A stretch of DNA of 32,420 nt from Ilumatobacteraceae bacterium (GTDB taxonomy: Bacteria > Actinomycetota > Acidimicrobiia > Acidimicrobiales > Ilumatobacteraceae), in assembly GCA_022843125.1 (NCBI GenBank), contig JALHOG010000065.1, forward strand, positions 1 through 32,420, given 5' to 3'. The position numbers and the translations under genes are program-made. Positions 13,608 to 22,835 of this stretch are shown here, piece after piece (position 1 is the first letter of the stretch; every line of letters begins with the position of its first letter). The notes below the pieces were generated by a model, which worked only from the letters and a program-made list of their open reading frames with translations, was not told the DNA's origin and made no database searches.

Positions 13608-16403
13608 ATGTCCCAGGACACGCGCACTGACCGCGGCAGCGTGACGCCCGCCGTCGAACGCGCCCTGTCGGCGGCGATCCGCCTCGACCCGCTCACCGGG
13701 CTGCCCGACCGGCAGTCGTTCGTGTGGGCGCTCGACGCAGCGCTCATCGATCCCGAGGCGGCGCAGTACGCCGTCCTGCTCGTGGATCTCGACCACTTCA
13801 AGTTCGTGAACGACACCGTGGGGCACGACGCCGGCGACTCGCTCCTGGTGGTCGCCGCCGATCGGCTCCGCTCCAACACGCCGGAGTCGGGCATGGTCGC
13901 CCGCATGGGCGGAGACGAGTTCGCCGTCTGGATGCCGGTCGACCGTCCCGCCACCGCGGTCGCGCTCGCCGAGTCGTTGCGCGTCGCACTCGACCAACCG
14001 ATCACCGTCGCCGGCGTCGACAACTTCACGTCGGCGAGCGTGGGTGTGGTGGTGGCCGGCCCCGGCCGTTCGGCCCATCACCTCATCGCCGAGGCCGACA
14101 CCGCGATGACCACGGCGAAGTCGGCGGGCGGCAACGGATACGCCGTGTTCGACGCCGCGCTCCGCGAGAAGATGGCGGAGCGGGCGGGCGCGCTGCGCGA
14201 GCTCAACCGCGCGATCAACCTTCGCGAGATCGACCTCGACGTGCAGCCGATCATCGACCTGCGGGACGGCAGCCGCTCGTACGAGATGCTCGCCCGCTGG
14301 AACCACCCGACACGCGGCCGCCTGAGCCCTGCCGCGTTCATCGGCCTCGCCGAGCAGTCGGGTCTGATCGGACGCCTCGGCAGTCAGATCCTCGAGCTGG
14401 GCGCGTCGCACGCGGCCGCGCTCGACGCCCGCGTCAGCGTCAACGTGTCGGTCCGCCAGTTCAACCGCACGCTCACCCAGCAGGTCGCGTCGCTCATCGA
14501 GCGCTTCGATCTTGCTCCGGGCCAGCTCGTCGTGGAGATCACCGAGTCGGCCGTGATCGACAACGAGCACGCGCAGGGCATCCTCGACGGGCTGCGGCTG
14601 GTCGGCGCCCACATCTGGATCGACGACTTCGGCACCGGCTACTCGTCGCTGTCGCGCCTCACGTCGCTCAAGGTCGACGGCCTCAAGCTCCCGCGGGAGT
14701 TCATCGAGGACCTCGACTCGCCACAGGGCTGGGGCATCGCAGCGGCGATCGTCGGCATCGCGCGGGCACTGGACATCGACGTGATCGCCGAGGGCGTCGA
14801 GACCCGCCATCAGCTCGCCCAACTCCGTCGCCTCGGTTGCGACGCGGTGCAGGGCTACCTCCTCGGCCGTCCGCGACCGTTCCTCCAGGAGCAGGCGAGC
14901 CTGCTCACCGGCGCTGTCACCATCCCCGACTGGCTCCAGCTCTCGGAGCCGGGCGACGCCGGCCCGGACGCGTACGCAGGCTCGCTCGTCGACGCTTCGG
15001 TTCCGGAGGGCGAGGCCGATCCGGCAACCACATGCGACGCATCGCCCGACACGGCACGCCACGCCATGCCGAACGACCTGCACGTCGCCACTCGACTCCT
15101 CTGGGAACACCTGCCGCTCGGCCTCCTGGTCGTCGACACGGAGGCGACGATCCGCATCGCCAACCCCCGCGCCGGCGAGATGGCCGGGCGGTCGCACATC
15201 GAGCTGATCGGACGATCACTGTTCGAGTTCCTCACCCCCGAGGACAGCACGTTCATCGTCGCCGCGCTCGCCCGCGGCCTCGACTTCGCCAACAGCGTGC
15301 TCGGGCCGTTCCGTCTCCGCTACCGGCACCGCGACGGCACGTTGCACGGCTCCGAGCACTGGGCGTTCGAGGCCCCACCCGAGCTCGGGTTCAACGGCTA
15401 CGTGGTGACGATCGCCCGGGAGTCGACGAGCGACGTCCTCGCCGCAGCCTTCCGCGACATCGCACTCGGGCTCGACCTCGACGGCACGCTCGGGCGGATC
15501 GCCGACGCGATGACGGCGCCCCCCGTCGAGGCGGGCGGCACGGTGCTGCGCGTCGAGGACGGGAAGGTCACGGGCTGCATCGGCACCTGGCCCTACCCGC
15601 CGGGCCAAGCGCTCGCCGACACCGACGCCCCGTGGACCGAGGTGGCGCGCGGTGGTTGCGATCGCACGGTGCCGGTCGCCGACCTCCCTCCACATCTCGC
15701 CGACGGCGCGGTCGTCGCCGGCTACGAATCACTGTGGCTGCGTGCCGTCGACCACCTCGGCGCCCGGCGCGCGGTGCTCGCCGTGTGGCACCACACCCCC
15801 GGCGAGCCCTCACCGAACCACGAGCGCCACCTCGACGAGGCGATCGCCGCAGCCGCACTCGCATTCGGCCAGCACGACCACCGAGACCACCTCCGGCATG
15901 CGGCGATGCACGACCACCTCACGGGTGTCGGCAACCGCGCCAAGCTCGCCGAGGATGCACCGACGATGCTCGTCGACGTCGCGCTCTACGTCGACCTCGA
16001 CGATCTCCGGGTGGTCAACGACCGGTTCGGCCATGCGATCGGCGACCTGGTGCTGCGGACGGCAGCCGAACGGATCGTCGACATCGTCGGTGACCGGGGC
16101 ACGGTCTACCGCATGGGCGGCGACGAGTTCGGCGTGCTGTTCCGGGCCCGCCCCGACCATGTCGCCGTCCGGCACGACGCCGACGTCGCCGCTGCGCACA
16201 TCGCCGCCGGGCTGCGCGCCCCGTACCACATCACCGAGTTCCTCGACCTGGACGTGCCCGCCAGCATCGGCGCCGCGGTCGCCGGTCCCGGCGAGCGAGC
16301 CGACCATCTCCTGAGCCGCGCCGACGAGGCGCTGGTGTGGGCGCGCCGCGAGGAGCCGGGCGCATCCCACGTCTCGCACACGACGCGCGTCGCCGCCGGC
16401 TGA
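13608..16403 (+). CDS. Cyclic-di-GMP protein, GGDEF-EAL-PAS-GGDEF
   Basis: The protein has 931 residues from ATG 13608 (MSQDTRTDRG); the frame is open 20 codons further up but without conserved sequence. Order: GGDEF domain 1 (DLDHFKFVNDTVGHDAGD; GGDEF at 101-105), EAL domain (about 205-440), PAS (about 492-600), a linker with GAF-like character (about 615-770), and GGDEF domain 2 (DLDDLRVVNDRFGHAIGD; GGDEF at 837-841). The EAL signature reads EML (226-228), but VEITES, DDFGTG (339-344) and EGVE (Glu395) are intact, so phosphodiesterase activity is plausible. Both GGDEF motifs are intact, and neither has an RxxD inhibitory site just before it. No signal peptide or membrane segment is seen, so it is a soluble sensor that may both make and degrade cyclic-di-GMP. 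Two diguanylate cyclase domains around one EAL is an uncommon order. Confidence 0.9.
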   Translation: MSQDTRTDRGSVTPAVERALSAAIRLDPLTGLPDRQSFVWALDAALIDPEAAQYAVLLVDLDHFKFVNDTVGHDAGDSLLVVAADRLRSNTPESGMVARMGGDEFAVWMPVDRPATAVALAESLRVALDQPITVAGVDNFTSASVGVVVAGPGRSAHHLIAEADTAMTTAKSAGGNGYAVFDAALREKMAERAGALRELNRAINLREIDLDVQPIIDLRDGSRSYEMLARWNHPTRGRLSPAAFIGLAEQSGLIGRLGSQILELGASHAAALDARVSVNVSVRQFNRTLTQQVASLIERFDLAPGQLVVEITESAVIDNEHAQGILDGLRLVGAHIWIDDFGTGYSSLSRLTSLKVDGLKLPREFIEDLDSPQGWGIAAAIVGIARALDIDVIAEGVETRHQLAQLRRLGCDAVQGYLLGRPRPFLQEQASLLTGAVTIPDWLQLSEPGDAGPDAYAGSLVDASVPEGEADPATTCDASPDTARHAMPNDLHVATRLLWEHLPLGLLVVDTEATIRIANPRAGEMAGRSHIELIGRSLFEFLTPEDSTFIVAALARGLDFANSVLGPFRLRYRHRDGTLHGSEHWAFEAPPELGFNGYVVTIARESTSDVLAAAFRDIALGLDLDGTLGRIADAMTAPPVEAGGTVLRVEDGKVTGCIGTWPYPPGQALADTDAPWTEVARGGCDRTVPVADLPPHLADGAVVAGYESLWLRAVDHLGARRAVLAVWHHTPGEPSPNHERHLDEAIAAAALAFGQHDHRDHLRHAAMHDHLTGVGNRAKLAEDAPTMLVDVALYVDLDDLRVVNDRFGHAIGDLVLRTAAERIVDIVGDRGTVYRMGGDEFGVLFRARPDHVAVRHDADVAAAHIAAGLRAPYHITEFLDLDVPASIGAAVAGPGERADHLLSRADEALVWARREEPGASHVSHTTRVAAG

Positions 16404-16437
16404 GGCCGTCGCCGGAGGGCGGACGCGCCAGCGAGCG

Positions 16438-17829
16438 TCAGCCGCGCAGCACCTGCTTCTGGACCTTGCCCATCGCGTTCCGCGGCAACGTGTCGACCAG
16501 GCGGATCTCGCGTGGCCGCTTGTGCACCGACAGCAATCCGGCGACGTGATCGATCAGCGCCGCCGGGTCGGCGCCGTCACCCACGACGAACGCGACGATG
16601 CGCTCGCCCAGATCTGCGTCGGGCAACCCGACCACGGCGCACTCGTTCACGGATCCGTGCGACAGCAATGCCGTCTCCACCTCACCGGCGCCTACCTTGA
16701 ACCCGCCCGACTTGATGATGTCGATCGACGTCCGCCCGACGATCCGGTGGAACCCGTCGGGTCCGATCGTGGCGGCGTCTCCGGTGACGAACCAGCCGTC
16801 GTCGGTCATCGACTCGGCGGTCTTCTCGGGAAGGTTGAGGTAACCCTCGAACATGGTGCTCCCCCGCACCTGCAACCCGGCGATCGTCTCGCCGTCGTGG
16901 GCGACGTCGCTGCCGTCGTCGGCGCGGACCCGCGTGTCGACGCCACTGATCGGCATCCCGACGAAGCCCGGCCGGCGCTCGCCGTCATGCCGGGTGCTGA
17001 TCGTGATCAGCGTCTCGGTCATCCCGTAGCGCTCGACGGGTGCATGGCCGGTGAGGGCGCGCATCTGCTCGAACACCGGGACCGGCAACGCCGCGCTACC
17101 CGACACGAGCAGGCGCGCACCGGCCAGCGCCGAGGCCGATGCCGGATCGGCGACGACCCGCGACCACACCGTCGGCACCGCGAAGTACAGCGAGCCGCCC
17201 GCGGCCGCGTAGCGCTCGGGCAGCGGCTTGCCGGTGTGCACGAGGCGCGATCCCGACCGCAGGGCCCCGAGCACGCCGAGGATGAGACCGTGCACGTGGA
17301 ACAGCGGGAGGCCGTGGACGAGCGTGTCGTCGGGCGTCCACCCCCACGCATCGGCGAGTCCGTCGAGGCACGCTGCGATCGCACGCCGCGGGATGACCGC
17401 ACCCTTCGGCAGACCCGTCGTGCCGGACGTGTACATGACGAGCGCGGGCGCGTCGTCGCCGACGTCGGCCCAGCCCGGGCCTGCACCGCCCGCCGGCACA
17501 GCGACGCGCGGCAGCGTGACCTCGGGCCAATCGGGTAGACCCACGACGAGCGCGGCGCCGCTGTCGCGCAGGATGTGCTCGCGCTCCATCGGCCCGGCAT
17601 CGGCCGGCACCGGCACCACCACCGTGCCCGATCGCAACCCGGCGACGACGGCGATCACCGTGTCGAGCGTGGGGGTGCCCGACACTGCCACCGTTCCCGC
17701 CCCGGCGAACCGCTCAGCCAGGGCATCGGCACGTCCGGCGAGTGCCTCCCACGACGTGGCAACACCGTCGACGACCACTGCATCGGGTGCGTCGCCGAAC
17801 GCCCCGTCGAACACCGGCAACAGACTCAC
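16438..17829 (-). CDS. Acyl-CoA synthetase, malonyl-CoA synthetase (MatB)-like
   Basis: The protein has 463 residues from GTG 17829, with TACGGT 8 nt upstream; the frame beyond would run into the divergent gene. It is an ANL-superfamily adenylating enzyme. Motif A3 is YTSGTTGLPKG (133-143), A5 is ERYGMTETLITIS, A7/A8 are GWFVTGDAATIGPDGFHRIV and GRTSIDIIKSGGFKVGAGEV, and A10 is NAMGKVQK with Lys455. The length and the DIIKSGGFKVGAGEVE segment resemble malonyl/methylmalonyl-CoA synthetases, but substrate choice cannot be proved from motifs. The reaction is carboxylate + ATP + CoA to acyl-CoA + AMP + PPi, in the cytosol. It is divergent from an aldo/keto reductase-like gene with a very short shared promoter region. 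Confidence 0.85.
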   Translation of the reverse strand: MSLLPVFDGAFGDAPDAVVVDGVATSWEALAGRADALAERFAGAGTVAVSGTPTLDTVIAVVAGLRSGTVVVPVPADAGPMEREHILRDSGAALVVGLPDWPEVTLPRVAVPAGGAGPGWADVGDDAPALVMYTSGTTGLPKGAVIPRRAIAACLDGLADAWGWTPDDTLVHGLPLFHVHGLILGVLGALRSGSRLVHTGKPLPERYAAAGGSLYFAVPTVWSRVVADPASASALAGARLLVSGSAALPVPVFEQMRALTGHAPVERYGMTETLITISTRHDGERRPGFVGMPISGVDTRVRADDGSDVAHDGETIAGLQVRGSTMFEGYLNLPEKTAESMTDDGWFVTGDAATIGPDGFHRIVGRTSIDIIKSGGFKVGAGEVETALLSHGSVNECAVVGLPDADLGERIVAFVVGDGADPAALIDHVAGLLSVHKRPREIRLVDTLPRNAMGKVQKQVLRG

Positions 17830-17837
17830 GCCGCCGC

Positions 17838-17843
17838 ACCGTA
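17838..17843 (-). promoter_or_regulatory. -10 box TACGGT for the acyl-CoA synthetase gene
   Basis: On the minus strand TACGGT is followed by 8 nt and GTG 17829. No Shine-Dalgarno is present, so the mRNA is probably leaderless. Confidence 0.4.
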
Positions 17844-17875
17844 CCCGTTGAACGCCGATGAGCGAGGATGGGGCG

Positions 17876-18817
17876 ATGCCAGGACACACGCTCGAACATC
17901 GGCAACTCGGCACGTCGGGGATCGCCGTCTCCGTCATGTCACTCGGCTCGTGGCGCACGTACGAGCGTGTCCCACGCGAGCAGGGGCTCGCCGTGATGCG
18001 GGCAGCGCGGGAGGCGGGCATCACCTTCCTCGACGATGCCCGCTACGACGACGAGACCGGCACCGCCCCGATCCCGACCGGCTACAGCGAAGTGGTGTTC
18101 GGCGAGCTGTTCAGGGCGACCGGATGGGTACGCGACGAGGTCGTGGTCGCCAACAAGCTGTGGTGGGAGTTCTTCCCGCAGCAGTCGGCCCGCGACGAGC
18201 TCGACGCGTCGCTCGCCCGCATGGGGCTCGACCACGTCGACCTCATCTACGCGATGCCACCGCCCGACGGCCTCCCGATGGACGGCCTCGTCGAACAGGT
18301 CGCCGGCCTGATCGAATCGGGCCGCGCCCGGGCCTGGGGCACCGGCATGTGGTCGGCCGCCCAACACCATGATGCGCTCGACCTGTGCGAGCGCATCGGC
18401 GTTCCCCCGCCCAGCGCCGCCCAGATGGCCACCAGCCTCGCCGACCACACCGGCCCGACCGACCCCGACATGCTGCGGGCGTTCGACCGTGGGATCGGCC
18501 TGGTGGCGAGCTACGTCCTCGCCGGCGGCACGCTCACGGGCAAGTACCACCGCGGCGAATCAGGTCGGGCAGCGACAGACGACTCGCCGCTCGCGAGCCG
18601 CGGCCGCCAGCTCGCGGTACGCGTGACCGCGCTCGCCGACGCCTGGGACGTCCCGCCCGCCCACGTCGCCTTCGCCTACGCGTTCTCGCATCCGAACCTC
18701 GCCAGCGTGCTGTTCGGTGCGAGCTCGCCGGAGCAGCTGCGCGAGAACGTCGCGGCGTGGTCGACGTTCCGACAACTCGACGCCGCCCAGCGCAACGCCG
18801 TACTCGGCCTCGTCTGA
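17876..18817 (+). CDS. Aldo/keto reductase-like protein with incomplete active site
   Basis: The protein has 313 residues from ATG 17876. An ATG at 17858 is in frame and would add 6 residues; neither has a clear Shine-Dalgarno. The fold is the AKR barrel: LEHRQLGTSGIAVSVMSLGS, VVANKLWW (Lys94), GRARAWGTGMWSA, and an AKR-type C-terminus (VPPAHVAFAYAFSHPNLASV, LFGASSPEQLRENV). The usual D-T-A-x-x-Y is shortened to DDARY (53-57), and the catalytic His position is Met127 (DLIYAMPPP instead of the usual LH). The protein may therefore be catalytically altered or bind a ligand without standard reductase chemistry. Potassium-channel beta-subunit-like AKRs are the nearest group by length. Confidence 0.75.
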   Translation: MPGHTLEHRQLGTSGIAVSVMSLGSWRTYERVPREQGLAVMRAAREAGITFLDDARYDDETGTAPIPTGYSEVVFGELFRATGWVRDEVVVANKLWWEFFPQQSARDELDASLARMGLDHVDLIYAMPPPDGLPMDGLVEQVAGLIESGRARAWGTGMWSAAQHHDALDLCERIGVPPPSAAQMATSLADHTGPTDPDMLRAFDRGIGLVASYVLAGGTLTGKYHRGESGRAATDDSPLASRGRQLAVRVTALADAWDVPPAHVAFAYAFSHPNLASVLFGASSPEQLRENVAAWSTFRQLDAAQRNAVLGLV

Positions 18818-18968
18818 CCCGTTCGTCACGCGAGGGCGATGGTGCCGACTCCGTAAGCGACCGTCACGAGCAGCAGGCCCAACCCGCGCAGCCGACCGGT
18901 CCTTCTGTTCGAACCGCCGGAGGCGCCGGATGCCGAATCGGCCTCGTGCCCCCGGCTAGACCAGGCGG

Positions 18969-20597
18969 ATGGAGACGCGCTCGATCGCCGCCCACCTCGT
19001 CGATGGTCTGCGCCACCTGGGGATCGACACCCTCTTCTGCCTCCCCGGCGTGCAGAACGACGACTTCTTCGACGTGCTCGTCGACGCCACCGACATCCGC
19101 CCGATCGTCACCAGACACGAACAGGGCGCGGCGTACATGGCGATGGGGGCGTCACAGGTCACGGGTGCTCCGGCGGCGTTCTGCGTCGTGCCCGGCCCCG
19201 GCCTCCTCAATGCGTCGGCGGCCCTCACCAGCGCCTACTGGTCGAATTCACGCGTGCTCGCGCTGGTCGGTGAGATCCCGACGTTCGCACGAGGACGCGG
19301 GTTCGGGGTCCTGCACGAGCTCGTCGATCAGCACGCGATCCTCAGCCAGCTCACCAAGCACGCCACGTTGCTCGACGACCCTGCGACCGCCACTGCGCAA
19401 CTCCAGATCGCGCTCGACCAGCTCGTCTCCGGGCGGCCCCGCCCCGTGAGCATCGAGGTCCCCGCCAATCGCTGGGCGAGCGCCGCGCCCGGCGTCATCA
19501 CCGCACCGAGCGCGTCGATGCCCGCAATCGACGAGGCAGCGATCGAGCGCGCGGCCGACGCACTCCGGCGCGCCGAACGGCCGCTGATCGTGGTCGGCGG
19601 CGGCGCGCAGGACGCCGGCGAGTCGGTCGCTGCGCTGGCCGACCTGCTGCAAGCGCCGGTCACCACCAGGCGCATGGGCCACGGGGTGATCCCCACGGCG
19701 CATCCGCTGTTCGTCCATCTCGCGATCGGACACGAACTGTGGAAGGACGCCGACGTCGTCGTCGCGATCGGCACCCGGCTCGAGTGGCCGGTGATGCACT
19801 GGAAGACCGACGACGCGATGACGTTCATCAAGATCGACGTCGACGTCGACGAACTCGACCGGCACGGCCTCGGCACGATCGGCATCGCCGGCGACGCAGC
19901 CGACGCGTGCCGGGCGCTACTCGTTGCGCTCGACGGGCTCGAACGCCGACCCGACCGCACCACCGAGGTCGCCGAGCGACGAGCCACCTACATGGCCGAG
20001 ATCGGTCACCTACGACCGCAGCTCGACTTCCTCGCTGCGATCCGGGACGTGCTCCCCGACGACGGCGTGTTCGTCGAGGACGTCACCCAGCTCGGGTTCG
20101 CTGCACACCTCGCGTTCGACTTCCGCAGGCCGCGCACGTTCCAGTCGTCGGGTCCGGCCGGGACGCTCGGCGCGGCGTACGCGCAGGGTCTCGGCGCACA
20201 GGTGGCGCTCGACGCACAGGGAACGGGCCGCAAGGCGCTCGTCGTGGCCGGCGACGGCGGATTCCTGTTCACGGGCAACGAGCTCGCCACCGCCGTCCAG
20301 TACGACATCCCACTGGTGGCGATCGTCGTCGACGACGGCGCCTACGGCAACGTCAAGCGGATCCAGCAGCAACGCTTCGGCGAGGAGCGCACGATCGCCT
20401 CGTCACTGCGAAACCCCGACTTCGTCGCCTACGCCCGGTCGTTCGGCGCGCTCGGCCTCCACGCCGACGGGCCCGACGATCTGCGCGCCCGCCTCGAGGA
20501 GGCGTTCAGCGCGAACGCTCCTGCCGTGGTGCACCTCTCCACCTCGGCGATGCCCGACCCGTGGCCCTGGTTCCTCCGCGGCCCCGCCCGCGGCTGA
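18969..20597 (+). CDS. Thiamine-diphosphate-dependent enzyme, acetolactate synthase-like
   Basis: The protein has 542 residues from ATG 18969; AGGCGG lies directly upstream and TAGACC 6 nt further, so both leaderless and weak-SD starts are possible. It has three domains as in the IlvB/POX family. The N-terminal pyrimidine-binding domain has the activating Glu51 in TRHEQGAAYMAMGA, followed by VVPGPGLLNASAAL. The middle domain is at about 190-330 (RRAERPLIVVGGGAQDAGES). The C-terminal PP-binding domain has the Mg-ThDP motif GDGG (428-431) through DDGAYGN. Such enzymes decarboxylate 2-oxo acids or carboligate. The substrate is not readable. No small regulatory subunit gene is adjacent, which argues against a classical acetolactate synthase. 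It lies 151 bp after the AKR-like gene. Confidence 0.85.
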   Translation: METRSIAAHLVDGLRHLGIDTLFCLPGVQNDDFFDVLVDATDIRPIVTRHEQGAAYMAMGASQVTGAPAAFCVVPGPGLLNASAALTSAYWSNSRVLALVGEIPTFARGRGFGVLHELVDQHAILSQLTKHATLLDDPATATAQLQIALDQLVSGRPRPVSIEVPANRWASAAPGVITAPSASMPAIDEAAIERAADALRRAERPLIVVGGGAQDAGESVAALADLLQAPVTTRRMGHGVIPTAHPLFVHLAIGHELWKDADVVVAIGTRLEWPVMHWKTDDAMTFIKIDVDVDELDRHGLGTIGIAGDAADACRALLVALDGLERRPDRTTEVAERRATYMAEIGHLRPQLDFLAAIRDVLPDDGVFVEDVTQLGFAAHLAFDFRRPRTFQSSGPAGTLGAAYAQGLGAQVALDAQGTGRKALVVAGDGGFLFTGNELATAVQYDIPLVAIVVDDGAYGNVKRIQQQRFGEERTIASSLRNPDFVAYARSFGALGLHADGPDDLRARLEEAFSANAPAVVHLSTSAMPDPWPWFLRGPARG

Positions 20598-20727
20598 CCC
20601 GTTCACGCCGTCGAAGGCTTCGTCCATGGAGCCACAGGAGCGTTTCGACGGTGGAGCGGGGACATGTGCTGACCTGCCAGTCACGACCGACCACACCCCA
20701 CCTCGACGTCGACGACGACGCCTGACG

Positions 20728-22671
20728 TCATCGGGCCGAAACGTCACCCGTTTCCGTCTCGCGCGACCCACGGGTGAGCGCCACCAGGCCAGAGCCGATC
20801 AGGAGGAACGCGATGGCCGCAGCGAGCAGGGCCCCGCTGTTCGAGCCGGCGACCGGCAGCGTGTCGGTCGGCAGCGTGTCGGTCGGCACGGCGGCCGCGA
20901 TCACGAGGCCGACCGTGGCAGGCGTCGGCGACGTCACCTCAGCGGTCGACGCCGACGACTGCGGACCGGACGCTGAGTCGGTGGCACAGCGGAACGAGCC
21001 GAACGGAACGCCCGCCATGTCGAACCGACCGTTCGCGTCGGAGCGTGTACGGAACTCTGTGTCGTCGGCGGTGCCGATCACGCCGTCGGCGCCGGCCCAC
21101 GTGCACAACACGTCGGTGGCGATCTTCACCGTGACGCCCGACGTGCTCAGGAGCTGACCGCCGAGCGCGCCGTTGCCGACGCCTGCGAAGTCGGCGACCC
21201 CGGGACGGTCCGCGAGGACCTCGACAGCGACCGTCCAGTCGACTGTTCCATCGGAGTCGAAGCTGCGCTCGATGCCTGCGGCAGGGACCGTGGCAACCAC
21301 CACGTAGTCACCCAGCACGAGGCCGGTGAAGGCGTAGCGGCCCGCACGATCGGTCCGCGTCGTCTGCGCAACCACCGGGCCGAAGCTCGCGACTTCGACC
21401 GACTCGGTGGTGTCCGAGCCGGAGGGCCGCAGCTCGACGAGCGTGTCGATGAGGAGCGGTTCGTTCGAGTCGTGCACCTGGTCGCGATCGATGTCGAACC
21501 ACACGATGCCGCGAACCTCACCGAGCGGGCCGTTCGCGGTGGTCGTGCTCGGCGCGGCGGTCGTGCTCGGCGCGGCGGTCGTCGTCGTCGGTTCAGTCGT
21601 CGTCGTCGGCGACTCGGTCGTCGTCGGCGACTCGGTCGTCGTTGTCGGCTCGGTCGTCGACGTTGGCTCGGTCGTCGACGTTGGCGCAGCCGTCGTCGTC
21701 GGCGATTCGGTCGTCGTCGGGGCTGCCGTCGACGTCGGGGCTGCGGTCGTGGTCGACGCCGCCGGGGTCGTGAACGACAGGATCTCGCCGTACAGGACAC
21801 CCTCGCTGTCGGTATCAGGGTCGGTGGTGCCGGTGACCCGGAAGTAGTACGTCGTCGCAGGGGTCAGCCCGGTCAGGTTGTGGCTCACGGTGCCAGACCC
21901 GGTCACCGATCCCGGCGTGGCGCCCACCGAGGTGAACGTCGCGAGGTTCGGATCGGTCGAGTAGTCGAACCCGCTCACTGCGGTGTTGACGCCCACAGCG
22001 ATGTGACCGTTCAGCGTCGCCGTCGTGGCGTCCACAGACGTCGCCGGATCGGTGGCGACCTCGATCGCGGTCTCCCACGAATACACGCTGCCCAGGGAGA
22101 ACGTGCCGCCGAGCTCGGCGAGCAATGCCTTGTCCTCGTTGGCCTGCATGTCGTTCAGGTCGTCGATGATCTCTGACGGCGTCACGCCGGCGTCGACCTC
22201 GATGTCGTAGAACTGCTTGGCGGTCATGCCCTGGCACAGCGATCCGAAGAAGATCGCCCGGCCGGCCACGGTCCAGTTGAGCGCGATCGAGTTCGAGCCG
22301 TTGTAGGCGGCGCCACCGTCGGTGGAGCCCGGGATGATGTCGCCCCAGTACTTGTTGTTCGGCGCGTACGTGAACGTCGGGTCGAACACGTCCGGGTTCG
22401 ACGACCCGTTCGGAAGGTCGTGCCCGCCGTGCCGCCCCGGCTGGACGGCGCTCTGGCTCACGGTGATCCGCCGGTACGGGTTGGTCGTGCTGTGTGTGCG
22501 GTGACAGATCGTGATCTTCGCGGAGGCGGCTTCGACCGGGTCGTCTCCCCCGCCCCAGACGAGGGCGGTGGCAGCGACACCGAGCGTCGCAAACGCGGCG
22601 AGGATGCTGGGTCGTCGCGAGCGCGCGCTGCGGGAGGCGCGCGCCGGCAGGGGCTGATGCGTGTGGTCCAT
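20728..22671 (-). CDS. Wall-anchored surface protein with CHRT/WGDIIP, Fn3-like and SdrB-like domains
   Basis: The protein has 647 residues. ATG 22671 has GGAAG just upstream; a frame open to 22944 would overlap glnS and is rejected. A basic signal peptide is followed by an N-terminal domain with ITICHRTHSTTNPYRRITVS, GRHGGHD, YWGDIIPGS and ALNWTV, a motif set seen in other bacterial surface proteins but without a named function that I know. Next come an Fn3-like domain (SVDATTATLNGHI, LTPATTYYFRVTGT), a Thr/Pro/Glu linker (TTTESPTTT units), a Cna-B/SdrD-B-like domain (GEVRGIVWFDIDRDQVHDSN), and a second similar module with two Cys. The C-terminus is a sorting signal: LPVAGSNSG, a hydrophobic helix, then RGSRE. 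The fourth position is Ala instead of Thr, so it is a non-canonical LPxTG signal. Adhesin or structural role inferred. Confidence 0.8.
   Translation of the reverse strand: MDHTHQPLPARASRSARSRRPSILAAFATLGVAATALVWGGGDDPVEAASAKITICHRTHSTTNPYRRITVSQSAVQPGRHGGHDLPNGSSNPDVFDPTFTYAPNNKYWGDIIPGSTDGGAAYNGSNSIALNWTVAGRAIFFGSLCQGMTAKQFYDIEVDAGVTPSEIIDDLNDMQANEDKALLAELGGTFSLGSVYSWETAIEVATDPATSVDATTATLNGHIAVGVNTAVSGFDYSTDPNLATFTSVGATPGSVTGSGTVSHNLTGLTPATTYYFRVTGTTDPDTDSEGVLYGEILSFTTPAASTTTAAPTSTAAPTTTESPTTTAAPTSTTEPTSTTEPTTTTESPTTTESPTTTTEPTTTTAAPSTTAAPSTTTANGPLGEVRGIVWFDIDRDQVHDSNEPLLIDTLVELRPSGSDTTESVEVASFGPVVAQTTRTDRAGRYAFTGLVLGDYVVVATVPAAGIERSFDSDGTVDWTVAVEVLADRPGVADFAGVGNGALGGQLLSTSGVTVKIATDVLCTWAGADGVIGTADDTEFRTRSDANGRFDMAGVPFGSFRCATDSASGPQSSASTAEVTSPTPATVGLVIAAAVPTDTLPTDTLPVAGSNSGALLAAAIAFLLIGSGLVALTRGSRETETGDVSAR
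20854..20883 (-). repeat. 15-bp tandem duplication in the sorting-signal region
   Basis: CGGCAGCGTGTCGGT occurs twice in tandem (20854-20868 and 20869-20883). On the minus strand it encodes the doubled TDTLP that precedes LPVAG, so the signal region holds a duplicated LP dipeptide. Confidence 0.8.
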
Positions 22672-22819
22672 CTTGCTTCCGTGTGCCGCGTCGGACGCGT
22701 GCCGACGACCGGACAGATGCTGATGGTCCGCCGAACGCACGTTTCGTGCATGAATCCCCGGTCGAACTTCATCGAGCCCTGATCGAGGTGGTGGACGCCG
22801 TCCGTGTTCGTCCGGTCGG

Positions 22820-22825
22820 CATACT
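22820..22825 (+). promoter_or_regulatory. -10 box CATACT for glnS
   Basis: CATACT is followed by 10 nt and ATG 22836. This allows a leader of only 3-4 nt. No Shine-Dalgarno is visible. Confidence 0.4.
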
Positions 22826-22835
22826 GGTGGGCGCC

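Noticed and set aside
13491..15197. Long minus-strand open frame (568 codons) opposite the GGDEF-EAL gene
   Set aside because: No recognisable domain; the opposite strand holds an unambiguous GGDEF-EAL protein. The frame also begins in tRNA-Val flanks.
18826..18968. Hydrophobic minus-strand C-terminal-like stretch (GLLLVTVAYGVGTIALA) between the AKR-like and ThDP genes
   Set aside because: No start codon in a sensible place and no Shine-Dalgarno; it would have to begin inside the ThDP gene.
20598..20727. Imperfect CCGTCGAA/TTCGACGG pair as terminator after the ThDP gene
   Set aside because: Only 8 bp with a loop of about 27 nt and no U-tract; not enough to list.
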